A DNA stretch of 64,000 nucleotides from Paenibacillus sp. P25. GTDB lineage: Bacteria; Bacillota; Bacilli; Paenibacillales; NBRC-103111. Position 1 is the first letter of the stretch. Each line of letters begins with the position of its first letter. The stretch is from positions 7,801,501 through 7,865,500 of the forward strand of contig CP085629.1 in NCBI GenBank assembly GCA_024704175.1, read 5' to 3'. The notes beneath the pieces are model-generated. The model was given only the letters and a program-made list of their open reading frames with translations, searched no databases and was not told the DNA's origin. The translations under genes were made by a program, and so were the position numbers. Shown here piece after piece: positions 55,097-63,273 of this stretch.

Positions 55097-55990
55097 ATGA
55101 CAGGCATGATGAATAAAAAGGCTTCCGTGATGCTGGCTATGATCTTATCGTTTGTTTTGCTCTTGCTGTCAGGCTGCGGAAGCACGGCTTCCAAGGACGG
55201 CGCCGGCACCTCCCAGGGCTCCAAACCGGCCGCCGCCGCAGCTACTGATCTACCGCCGCTTCCGGCTGAAGTGAAGAAGCGGGGCAAGCTGGTCGTCGGC
55301 GTCAAGGTCGACTATCCTCCGCTCGGGTATCTCGACCAGGAGGGGAAAAACACCGGTTACGAAATCGACGTCGTCCGCAAAATGGCCGAGTACGCCTTCG
55401 GGGACCCGAATGCCGTAGAATTCGTGCCCGTGAACGCGACCAACCGGATTCCTTATCTCGTTTCGAAGAAAATCGACTTTATTTCCGCCACGCTCGGCGT
55501 GACCGAGGAACGCAAGAAGGAGATTAATTTTACGACCACCTTCTTTGACGGCGGCGCGATCACGGTCGTTCCGAAGGGCAGCAGCATCAAGGATATTCAG
55601 GACCTGGCCGGCAAGAAGGTCATTGTGATCAAAGGCTCGACGGCTTCGACCTTCCTGGAGAAGGAGGTTCCGACGGCGGAGCAGCTCAAAATCGAGAGCA
55701 ATGCGGATGCCTTCCGCGTACTGAAGGATAAGCGGGCGGATGCGATGCTGCACGACGCCGTACTGATGTCCGAATTCGTGAAGACCTCGCCGGATTATAC
55801 GATTGTCGGGAAGCAGGTAGCTATGGCGCCTATGGCGATCGGCGTGCGCAAGGATGATCCGGAGATGCTGACCTACCTGAACGCTGCGATGGAGAAGATG
55901 AGAAAGGCCGATTATTTCAAAACGCTGATCGAGAAATATATGCCGAGAGCCGGGGACTTGGACCCGATGCAAATGATTCCTCGGCCATAA
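55097..55990 (+). CDS. polar amino acid ABC transporter, solute-binding lipoprotein (family 3)
   Basis: 297 residues from ATG 55097 (GAGGGATTGG upstream). Lipoprotein signal MLAMILSFVLLLLSGCGS with lipobox LSGC. SBP family 3 features: GKLVVGVKVDYPPLGYLDQEGKNTGYEIDVVRKMAEYAFG, NRIPYLVSKKIDFISATLGVTEERKKEINFTTTFF and a VGIKGST-like hinge (VIVIKGSTASTFLEKEVP). It captures the substrate, presumably fructose-aspartate or aspartate, for the importer encoded next. This differs from the sugar-type FrlONM system of B. subtilis. Confidence 0.9.
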   Translation: MTGMMNKKASVMLAMILSFVLLLLSGCGSTASKDGAGTSQGSKPAAAAATDLPPLPAEVKKRGKLVVGVKVDYPPLGYLDQEGKNTGYEIDVVRKMAEYAFGDPNAVEFVPVNATNRIPYLVSKKIDFISATLGVTEERKKEINFTTTFFDGGAITVVPKGSSIKDIQDLAGKKVIVIKGSTASTFLEKEVPTAEQLKIESNADAFRVLKDKRADAMLHDAVLMSEFVKTSPDYTIVGKQVAMAPMAIGVRKDDPEMLTYLNAAMEKMRKADYFKTLIEKYMPRAGDLDPMQMIPRP

Positions 55991-56007
55991 CGGAACAGGG
56001 GTACCGC

Positions 56008-56748
56008 ATGAACGACAACAAGCCGAAACTAACCATCCGCAATCTGCACAAGCGCTTCGGGGATCTTTCGATCCTCCGGGGCGTCAGCTTCGACGTATAC
56101 TCCCGCGAGGTCATCGTCATCATCGGTCCCAGCGGTTCCGGCAAAAGCACGCTGCTCCGCTGCATCAACGGTCTGGAGGGGATCAACGAAGGCGAGGTTT
56201 GCATCGACGACCAGCGCATCGAGTATACGCCGGCATCGCTTCAGAAGGTAAGACAGCGCATCGGCATGGTGTTCCAAAGCTATAATTTGTTTCCGCATCT
56301 GACGGTGATGGAGAATCTGCTGCTCGCTCCGTTGAAGGTACAGAAGAAGTCGAAGAGCGAGGTGCTGCCTCAAGCGGAGGCGCCGCTGCAGCAGGTCGGG
56401 CTGCTCGACAAGAAGAACAGCTACCCGTCCCAGCTGTCCGGCGGCCAGCAGCGGCGGGTGGCCATTGCCCGCTCGCTTGTAATGAACCCTGAAGTGATTC
56501 TATTCGACGAAGTGACGTCCGCGCTGGACCCGGAACGGGTCAGGGACGTGCTCGACGTCATGAAGGATCTGGCCGGGCGCGGCACGACGATGATTATCGT
56601 AACGCACGAAATGGGCTTCGGACGCGAGGTCGGCGACCGGATCATCTTCATGGATCAAGGCGTTGTGGTCGAGCAGGGCGCGCCGGAGCAGATTTTCGGA
56701 AACCCGCAGGAAGAGAGGACCAAGCAGTTCCTCCGGAATGTGATGTAA
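56008..56748 (+). CDS. polar amino acid ABC transporter, ATP-binding protein (GlnQ-like)
   Basis: 246 residues, intact. Walker A GPSGSGKSTLLRCINGLE (near residue 42), Q-loop VFQSYNLFPHLTVMEN, signature LSGGQQRRVAIARSL, Walker B EVILFDEVTSALDPE, His switch VTHEMGFGREVGDR. VFQSYNLFPHLTxxEN and FGNPQEERTKQFLR-like endings are typical of the GlnQ/HisP group. It energises uptake through the two permeases downstream. Confidence 0.93.
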   Translation: MNDNKPKLTIRNLHKRFGDLSILRGVSFDVYSREVIVIIGPSGSGKSTLLRCINGLEGINEGEVCIDDQRIEYTPASLQKVRQRIGMVFQSYNLFPHLTVMENLLLAPLKVQKKSKSEVLPQAEAPLQQVGLLDKKNSYPSQLSGGQQRRVAIARSLVMNPEVILFDEVTSALDPERVRDVLDVMKDLAGRGTTMIIVTHEMGFGREVGDRIIFMDQGVVVEQGAPEQIFGNPQEERTKQFLRNVM

Positions 56749-56773
56749 GGAATGACGAAAGGAGGTGCATGGT

Positions 56774-57518
56774 TTGAGCTTTGATGTCGGTTATATCATA
56801 AAGACGCTTGCCTTTGCTGCTTACTGGCCTCAAGATGACGATCTTTATCAGCTTACTGAGCATGATCTTCTCGTCGCTGATCGGCATGAGCGGAGCGGTC
56901 ATCCGCACGCTCAAGCTGCCGATTCTGTCGCAAATTGTCACCGTTTATGTAGAAATTATCCGCAATACGCCGCTCTTGGTGCACGTGTTCTTCCTATATT
57001 TCGGCCTGCCGGCGGTGGGCATCAAGTTGTCCGCGCTCGCCGTAGGCATTCTGTCCCTCTCCTTGTGGGGCGGGGCGTTTGCGGTGGAGAATTTCCGCGG
57101 AGGTACGGATTCGGTGCCGAAGGCCTTGATCGAATCCGGGCAATCGCTCGGGCTCAGCACTTGGCAGATTGTCATGAACATTATCGTTCCGCTGGGCTTT
57201 CGGATCAGCTTCCCTGCTTTCTCCAATACGGCGGTGTCGGTCATTAAGAACTCGGCCTATATGACGGGGATCGGAGTCGTGGAGCTGACGTTCATGGCGG
57301 TCGACCGGATGGCTTACGATTTCAAGACGTACGAAATGCTGTTTTCCATCGCGGTGATTTATTTGATTCTGATCTGGGGAACCTCCTATCTGTTCAGCAA
57401 GATCGAGAAGCGGCTTGACTTCTACAAGAAGACTACGGAAAGGGTGAACACCTCTGGGAATCTTGTTAAAAAATTCGCAGTTTCTCCTGGACGGGTTGAT
57501 CAAGACACTGCTCCTTAG
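56774..57518 (+). CDS. polar amino acid ABC transporter permease 1, single frameshift
   Basis: About 247 residues. TTG 56774 lies 8 bases after GGAGG (MSFDVGYIIKTL); a slip near 56812 leads into PLLLTGLKMTIFISLLSMIFSSLIG. Five TM helices, and the permease EAA-like loop ALIESGQSLGLSTWQIVMNIIVPLGFRISFPAFSNTAVSVIKNSAY. The family start (LLTGLKMTIxISxLSM) and RNTPLLVHVFFLYFGLP (loop before the ABC contact) identify the HisM/GlnP group. It overlaps permease 2. Confidence 0.88.
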
Positions 57519-58108
57519 CGTCAGCTGTCTGGCGATCGCCCTGGTCATCGGCATTACGGCGGGCATTCTGCAGACCGGGAAAGGGAAGATCGTCCCTTGG
57601 ATCGCCCGGGGCTACGCCGAGCTGTTCCGCGGTCTGCCTATCGTGATCACGCTGTTTATCGTGTTCTTCCTGCTGCCGGAGCTGAATATCCGCGTCAACA
57701 GTTATGTCTCTTCGATGATTGCGCTCAGCGTATGGAGCGAGCGCCAATATATCGGTCGCGGTCCGCGGGGCAATTCAATCGATCCCTCCGACCCAGATCG
57801 AGGCTGCTCAGGCCCTTGGCTTAAGCGGTTTCCAGACGATGATGTATGTCGTACTGCCGCAGGCGTTCCGGCGGATCTTGCCGTCCGTGATCGGGCCGCT
57901 GTCCAATTTGGTGCAATCTACGTCGCTGTCGGTGTTGATCGGCAACCTGGATTTTCTGAAAGCGGCCCAGCTCGTGATCGAACGGGTCGAAATTCTGGAA
58001 GGGGCTTCGATCGCCTTCCAGGTCTATACGCTGGTGCTGGCCATCTACTTTGTCATTTGTTACCCGCTGTCGATGCTTTCGAAGAAGATGGAGCAAAGGT
58101 ACCGCTAA
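57463..58108 (+). CDS. polar amino acid ABC transporter permease 2, single frameshift
   Basis: About 215 residues from TTG 57463, overlapping permease 1 by 56 bases (either coupling, or an overlong permease 1 end). LDGLIKTLLLSVSCLAIALVIGITAGIL, FRGLPIVITLFIVFFLLPEL, then after a slip near 57735 AVRGAIQSIPPTQIEAAQALGLSGFQTMMYVVLPQAFRRILPSVIGPLSNLVQSTSL (EAA loop). It pairs with permease 1 as a heterodimer. Confidence 0.87.
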
Positions 58109-58134
58109 TCCACTAGGGCAAAGGAAACGCGACG

Positions 58135-58959
58135 ATGACGACTACCTCGTTTTCGCAATTTGCGGTGATGAATATTCATTACCAGTATCATCCGCTCGAT
58201 TACTTTCTGGATTCAATGGTCAGGCTGGGCATCCAAAATATCGACTTCTGGGCGGGGTACCCGCATTTTCTTATGAGCGACGCGACCTTGACCGATGCCG
58301 CAAAGGTGAGGCGGGAGATCGAGAGGCGCGGCCTCAGCCTCATCTGCTGCACCCCGAAGCAGGTAGGGTATCCGCTGAATATTGCGGCGGAGGAAGCGGG
58401 CGTCCGTTCGGCCTCTGTCGCCTATCTGCAGCGGAGCCTGGAGCTGGCGGCAGAGCTCGGCGCGAATCTCTTTCAGGTCGTGCCGGGGTGGGGTTATTAC
58501 CATGAACCGTCGGATGATGCCTGGAAGCGGTCAAGGGAAGCGCTTGGACTGATTTCGGAGAAGGCGGGCGCGCTTGGCATCACGGTCATTCTTGAGCATC
58601 TGCAGATCATCGAATCCAACCTGATCAACAGCCGCTTCGAGCTAAGGCGGATGCTGGATGAGGTGAACTCGCCTCACCTGAAAGCGGTGCTGGACACCTG
58701 CCATATGGCGGTGGCCGGAGAAAGCGTGGACGATTACTTCGCCGAGCTCGGGGAGCGGATCGTCCATATTCATTTTAATGAATCGGAGCAGCTTCCTCTG
58801 GGCGAAGGCGGCCTGCCGCTGAAGGAATACCTCCGTCAGCTGGAGTCGCAGGGGTATAAGGGCCTCCTCACGCTCGAGATATGTTCGCGCAAGCATTATA
58901 TCGATCCCGAGGCTTCGCTTAAGATGAGCCTGGATACGGTCAAGAAGTCGCTGGCTTAA
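58135..58959 (+). CDS. FrlC-like epimerase 5
   Basis: 274 residues, intact. MNIHYQYHPLDYFLDSMVRLGIQNIDFWAGYPHFLMSD, LICCTPKQVGYPLNIAAEEAG, VVPGWGYYHEPSDDAWKRSREAL, VILEHLQIIESNLI, AVLDTCHMAVAGES, IVHIHFNESEQLPLGEGG and LTLEICSRKHY. Conserved Glu/Asp/His/Glu set. It differs from copies 1-4 in having HFLMSD rather than HLY, CTPKQVG instead of TPEQC and GEGG before the last Glu, so it probably has a different substrate range. It stands apart from the other four, after the transporter genes. Confidence 0.86.
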   Translation: MTTTSFSQFAVMNIHYQYHPLDYFLDSMVRLGIQNIDFWAGYPHFLMSDATLTDAAKVRREIERRGLSLICCTPKQVGYPLNIAAEEAGVRSASVAYLQRSLELAAELGANLFQVVPGWGYYHEPSDDAWKRSREALGLISEKAGALGITVILEHLQIIESNLINSRFELRRMLDEVNSPHLKAVLDTCHMAVAGESVDDYFAELGERIVHIHFNESEQLPLGEGGLPLKEYLRQLESQGYKGLLTLEICSRKHYIDPEASLKMSLDTVKKSLA

Positions 58960-58989
58960 ATCCGCCGGGGGCAAATCCGGGAGGCGCTT

Positions 58990-60274
58990 ATGAAGGGGAA
59001 GAGCCGTATCCGCAAGTATTACCTGCACGTGTACAATTATTTTTTTTATATCGCTTACGCCGCTTACCTGCCTTTCGTGGGCTATTGGTTCGCCGAGGAC
59101 GGGCTTTCTACGCAGCAGATCGGCTTCATTTTCTCCATCGGACCGTTCGTTGGGTTTCTGGTTCAGCCGCTTTGGGGGTTGCTGATCGATTATTTCGGAG
59201 TAACCAAGTGGATTCTGATCCTGAGCACCCTGCTTACGCCATGGATCGCGATGGCTTATCGCCTTGCCGACCACCATTTTCCTTATTATGTGGTTATTTC
59301 TATTGTGCTGGCCGTATGTTCTTCAGCTACGTCGCCGATTATCGACGCCTTGACGGTCCGCCATGCCAAGCGGAACGCCTTCAGCTACGGGACGATCCGT
59401 GTCCTCGGTTCGGTCAGCTTCGGCATCGCCGTCACGCTCTTCGGCATGCTCTACGACCGGGCCGGCATCTCCTGGATGTTCCTGATGTATGTCATCACGA
59501 TGTCCTTCATGGGGCTGCTCAGCTGTTTTCTCGAAAGCGACAAGAAGGCCGGGCATGAGTCTATGAGGAAGAGCGGAAGCCGGGGCGGCATGCTGAGGGA
59601 GATGCTTGCCGCTCTTGAAGGAACGGCGTTTCGTTCTGTTCCTGATTCCGGTGTTCTTGGCAGCGATCGGGCCGCAGATCAACAATGCGTTTTATTCGGT
59701 GTACATCAGCCATTTCGGCGGGGAAGCGTCGGGGAAAATCGGCCTGCTCTACGCCGTCGCCACCTTAACGGAGATTCCGGTGTTCATCTTCTCCGGGTAT
59801 TTGATCCGAAGATTCGGCTATGTGTTTACGCTGACGGCCGTATCCCTGGCGGGGGCGCTCCGCTGGTTCGTGCTGTCGCTGGAGCCGTCCTTCGAGGTGC
59901 TGCTGGCGAACCAACTGCTCTCGGGACTCACCTACGCGCTGTTCTTATCGGCCGGAGTGAATTACGCCTACGACACCAGCCCCGAATCGATGAAGACGAC
60001 CGCGCATTCGCTCTTTGTCGTCGTCTATACGAACATTGCCGGCATCGTCTCGAGCAATGTGGGCGGATGGGTGGTGAAGCTCGGCGGGTATCCGCCGCTG
60101 TTCCAGGGGGCGACGGTGATGAGTGTGCTCGGAGCCGCAGGCTTCCTGTTCCTCGGCCGGCTGAAATCCGGAGGCATCCCCGGCAGGGAGCCGGAGAAGA
60201 GCGGCAGGGTGGCGGTAGCGCCGGGATCGTCGGCATCGCCGGCGGCTCAAGGAAGGGCGGCATCGCCGGAATGA
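58990..60274 (+). CDS. MFS transporter (MFS_1_like family), single frameshift
   Basis: About 428 residues, 12 TM helices. YNYFFYIAYAAYLPFVGYWFAEDGLSTQQIGFIFSIGPFVGFLVQPLWGLLIDYFG is the N-terminal pattern of the PF12832 (3-phenylpropionate/nucleoside-like) symporters. A slip near 59605 joins GGMLREM to PLLKERRFVLFLIPVFLAAIGPQINNAFYSVY. The C-terminal tail is Gly/Ser/Ala-rich. A second uptake route for a sugar-like or glycated substrate is inferred from context. Gene ends 15 bases before aspA. Confidence 0.85.
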
Positions 60275-60289
60275 AAGAGGGGTCTAACG

Positions 60290-61705
60290 TTGATCCGTCA
60301 ACCTGTCAGAATAGAAAAGGATTTTCTCGGCGAGAAGGAAGTGCCGGCCCAGGCCTATTACGGAATCCAAACGCTGCGGGCCGCAGAAAATTTCCCGATT
60401 ACCGGATACCGTCTTCCCAAGTCGCTAATTACGGCTATGGCCACCGTGAAGAAGGCGGCGGCGCTGGCCAATATGGAAATCAAACGGCTTCCCCCGAAAC
60501 TCGGCCGGGTCATCGTCCTGGCCGCCGACGAGGTGATCGCTGGTCATTGGCATGACCATTTTATCGTAGACCCGATCCAAGGCGGGGCGGGGACGTCCAT
60601 CAACATGAACGCCAACGAAGTGATCGCAAACCGGGCGATCGAGCTGTTGGGGGGCGGCAAAGGCGATTATTTTACATTAAGTCCGAATACTCATGTGAAT
60701 ATGTCCCAATCGACGAACGACAGCTTTCCGACGGCGATCCATATTGCCGTACTGTCGCAGCTCGGCAAGCCGCTGGAGACGATGGAGCGGCTGCATGAAA
60801 CTTTTGTCAAGAAAGCGGTTGAGTTTGACGGCGTGATCAAGATGGGCCGCACCCACTTGCAGGATGCTGTTCCGATCCGGCTGGGGCAGGAATTCGAGGC
60901 GTACGCCCGGGTGCTGGCCCGGGATATCCGGCGGATCGGCGGGACGAGGGAGCATCTCTATGAGGTCAACATGGGGGCGACGGCAGTAGGCACAGGTCTC
61001 AATGCCGATCCCCGGTATATTCGGCGTGTCGTGGAGATATTGGCGGAGATGACCGGGTTCCCCTTGATCCATGCGGAGCATCTGCCCGACGCCACGCAAA
61101 ATACCGACGCCTATACGGAGGTATCCGCTGCCCTGAAGGTGTGCATGATCAACATGTCCAAGGTCGCGAACGACCTGCGGCTCATGGCATCCGGCCCCCG
61201 GGCGGGTCTCGGCGAAATCCGGCTTCCCGCCCGACAGCCGGGTTCCTCGATCATGCCCGGGAAGGTCAATCCGGTCATGTGCGAGTTGATCAACCAGGTG
61301 GCGTTCCAGGTAATCGGTAACGACCATACGATAGGCCTCGCCTCCGAAGCGGGACAGCTGGAGCTCAATGTCATGGAGCCTGTGCTCGTATTCAATCTGC
61401 TGCAGTCGCTCGGCATCATGACTCAGGCGTTCGAGGTGTTCCGGACGCATTGTCTGGAAGGCATTACGGCGAACGAGGAGCGGTGTAAGGATTATGTCGA
61501 CCGCAGCGTCGGCGTCATTACAGCGCTCAATCCTTATCTCGGATATGAGGCGGCGGCGCGGATTGCGCACGAAGCGATCACGACGGGGAAGTCCGTGCGC
61601 GAGCTGTGTCTGCTGTACAACGTCCTGGATGAGGAGGAGCTGGAACGCATTCTCGATCCTTACCGGATGACGCGACCTGGCATTGCCGGCGTGCCTGTCG
61701 GATGA
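60290..61705 (+). CDS. aspA: aspartate ammonia-lyase (aspartase)
   Basis: 471 residues, complete. TTG start at 60290 with GAGGGG upstream. Fumarase/aspartase superfamily: RIEKDFLGEKEVPAQAYYGIQTLRAAENF (aspartase start), GGAGTSINMNANEVIANRA, SPNTHVNMSQSTNDSFPTA, MGRTHLQDAVPIRLGQEF and the superfamily signature GSSIMPGKVNPVMCE with the catalytic Ser loop. It converts L-aspartate to fumarate and ammonia. Location at the end of the operon fits disposal of aspartate released by the deglycase. Confidence 0.93.
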   Translation: MIRQPVRIEKDFLGEKEVPAQAYYGIQTLRAAENFPITGYRLPKSLITAMATVKKAAALANMEIKRLPPKLGRVIVLAADEVIAGHWHDHFIVDPIQGGAGTSINMNANEVIANRAIELLGGGKGDYFTLSPNTHVNMSQSTNDSFPTAIHIAVLSQLGKPLETMERLHETFVKKAVEFDGVIKMGRTHLQDAVPIRLGQEFEAYARVLARDIRRIGGTREHLYEVNMGATAVGTGLNADPRYIRRVVEILAEMTGFPLIHAEHLPDATQNTDAYTEVSAALKVCMINMSKVANDLRLMASGPRAGLGEIRLPARQPGSSIMPGKVNPVMCELINQVAFQVIGNDHTIGLASEAGQLELNVMEPVLVFNLLQSLGIMTQAFEVFRTHCLEGITANEERCKDYVDRSVGVITALNPYLGYEAAARIAHEAITTGKSVRELCLLYNVLDEEELERILDPYRMTRPGIAGVPVG

Positions 61706-61734
61706 TTTTGAAAGAAAAATTTTCAAGATGCATA

Positions 61735-61783
61735 TTGACTTCAAAGTTACCAAATGATATAAGTTATAATATAACGTTATATA
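61735..61783 (+). promoter_or_regulatory. frlB promoter with perfect FrlR-type dyad
   Basis: TTGACT (61735-61740), 17 bases, TATAAG (61758-61763), then the perfect 14-base palindrome ATATAACGTTATAT (61769-61782), followed by AACATA. This is the best dyad in the locus and defines the site found in weaker form upstream of the two kinase genes. Confidence 0.78.
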
Positions 61784-61813
61784 ACATATTAATTTTCAGG
61801 AGGGAAATCAACG

Positions 61814-62818
61814 ATGAGCATTTCCAACGTGCTGACTACGGCACAATCCCAGGTTGAACAAATTTTGGAGGCTTTCAAACAAAGAACGATCGACCGTGTA
61901 TTCTATGTCGCCTGCGGCGGTTCCTCCGCCTTGATGTACCCGAGCAAATATGTTATCGACCGCGAATCCAAGACGATGACCGCCGAGGTGTACAGCTCGA
62001 ACGAATTTATTTACCGCAACCCGCAGTCGTTAGGCGAGAATTCGCTGGTCATCCTGTGCTCGCATAAAGGGAAAACGCCGGAAACGACGGAAGCCGCCAA
62101 ATTTGCCAAGAGCAAGGGAGCTCTGACCGTATCCCTGATGTATGTCGAGACGGCGCCGCTTGCCGATGAATCGGATTTCAAAGTCAACTACAGCTGGGTG
62201 CCGGCCGGACAGCTTGATCCCCATCCGGAAATTATGAACTACGCGATTCTGTACCGCCTTACCATGGGACTCTTGTATGTCAAGGAAGGCAACAAGAAGT
62301 ACGAGAAGTCGCTGAACAGCCTGGATCACCTGGGCACGGTCTTCGAGAAAGCGAAAGCCCAGTATACGGAGAAAGCGAAAGCTTACGCCGCAGCGAACAA
62401 AGACGAGAAAGTGATCTACACCATGGCAAGCGGCTCCAACTACGGCGTAGCCTACTCCTTCGCGATCTGCATCCTGATGGAAATGCAGTGGATCCATTCG
62501 CAAGCGATTCACGCCGGCGAATTCTTCCACGGCCCGTTCGAGATTTTGGACAAAGACGTTCCGTTCGTCCTCCTGCTCGGCCTGGACGAAACCCGCCCGA
62601 TGGAAGAGCGCGCGCTGACGTTCCTGAAGCAGTACGGCGAGAAGCTGCTCATCCTCGACGCCAAAGATTTCGACCTCACCGGCATCGACGAAGAGGTGAA
62701 AGGCTACCTTGCTCCGCTGGTGCTCAACTTCGTCCTTCGCGTTTACGCGGTGGAGCTGGCCCAAGCGAGAAATCATCCGCTCGAGCACAGACGCTATATG
62801 TTTAAAGTTCCTTATTAA
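61814..62818 (+). CDS. frlB: fructosamine-6-phosphate deglycase (FrlB-like, SIS domain)
   Basis: 334 residues, intact, with AGGAGGG before ATG. Two SIS domains. Long identical stretches with B. subtilis FrlB (YurP) as I remember it: ACGGSSALMYPSKYVIDRES, VILCSHKGKTPETTEAA, YTMASGSNYGVAYSF, ILMEMQWIHSQAIHAGEFFH, LLLGLDETRPMEERALTF, GYLAPLVLN and NHPLEHRRYMFKVPY. It hydrolyses 6-phosphofructosyl amino acids to glucose-6-phosphate and the free amino acid. B. subtilis FrlB prefers alpha-glycated amino acids, consistent with an asparagine/aspartate substrate. Own promoter and FrlR dyad. Confidence 0.92.
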   Translation: MSISNVLTTAQSQVEQILEAFKQRTIDRVFYVACGGSSALMYPSKYVIDRESKTMTAEVYSSNEFIYRNPQSLGENSLVILCSHKGKTPETTEAAKFAKSKGALTVSLMYVETAPLADESDFKVNYSWVPAGQLDPHPEIMNYAILYRLTMGLLYVKEGNKKYEKSLNSLDHLGTVFEKAKAQYTEKAKAYAAANKDEKVIYTMASGSNYGVAYSFAICILMEMQWIHSQAIHAGEFFHGPFEILDKDVPFVLLLGLDETRPMEERALTFLKQYGEKLLILDAKDFDLTGIDEEVKGYLAPLVLNFVLRVYAVELAQARNHPLEHRRYMFKVPY

Positions 62819-62840
62819 TTCGGCAAATTTGCTGAAAAAA

Positions 62841-62888
62841 GAAGACGACCCCATCCCCGATTGTGCGGGACGGCGGTCGTCTTTTTTT
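62841..62888 (+). terminator. intrinsic terminator
   Basis: AAGACGACC...GGTCGTCTT stem followed by a T run. It closes the glycated-amino-acid locus. Confidence 0.88.
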
Positions 62889-62899
62889 GGTTGATATCG

Positions 62900-63124
62900 C
62901 GACCGGTGAAGGCGCCGGAGTCCAGGGAAGCCTGGATCCTGGAAATTGTGCGTGGGAAGCCCGTGGCGGTTGATTCTAGAGGCCAGGAAAGATATGTGAC
63001 CTTTTCAGCCGGTGTATCTGAGTGGAAATCCGGGCAAAGCATAGCAGAATGGATTACAAATGCCGATGATGCCGTATATAAGGCTAAAAGTTTGGGGAGG
63101 AATCGAGTCGTTCTTGGCGACTAA
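62900..63124 (+). pseudogene. GGDEF (diguanylate cyclase) C-terminal fragment
   Basis: RGKPVAVDSRGQERYVTFSAGVSEWKSG, then WITNADDAVYKAKSLGRNRV, is the last 70 or so residues of a GGDEF domain (the VTFSxGVS and ADxAVYxAKxxGRNxV segments). The catalytic GGDEF loop is absent, and no start codon or ribosome site belongs to it. The gene was cut just after the frlB terminator. Confidence 0.75.
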
Positions 63125-63144
63125 TTGCAAAAGGAAGGGGTTCT

Positions 63145-63273
63145 TTGGATGGTCAACCCGAAGCGGTCAGGCAGACGGCGGCGCTCGTTCGGCGACTGGC
63201 CGAAGAGAAGGAAACGACGCGCGAAGCGATCGTGCTCGCTTGGCCGATGCGTCATCCCGCCGGAATTCAGCCG
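63145..63273 (+). pseudogene. aldo/keto reductase C-terminal fragment
   Basis: The frame from 63145 reads GQPEAVRQTAALVRRLAEEKETTREAIVLAWPMRHPAGIQPV, the helix and strand near the cofactor loop of YcsN/YdhF-like aldo/keto reductases (family pattern EAIxLAWxxRHPAxIQPV). It then breaks off before the expected IGTT. No N-terminal part is present. Confidence 0.62.

Noticed and set aside
46437..62818. Fructoselysine or inositol catabolism as the role of the locus
   Set aside because: FrlB, FrlD and FrlC are shared with fructoselysine loci, but asparaginase, aspartase and an amino acid-type importer do not fit lysine. The TIM-barrel genes look superficially like inositol isomerases, but no other iol gene is present.
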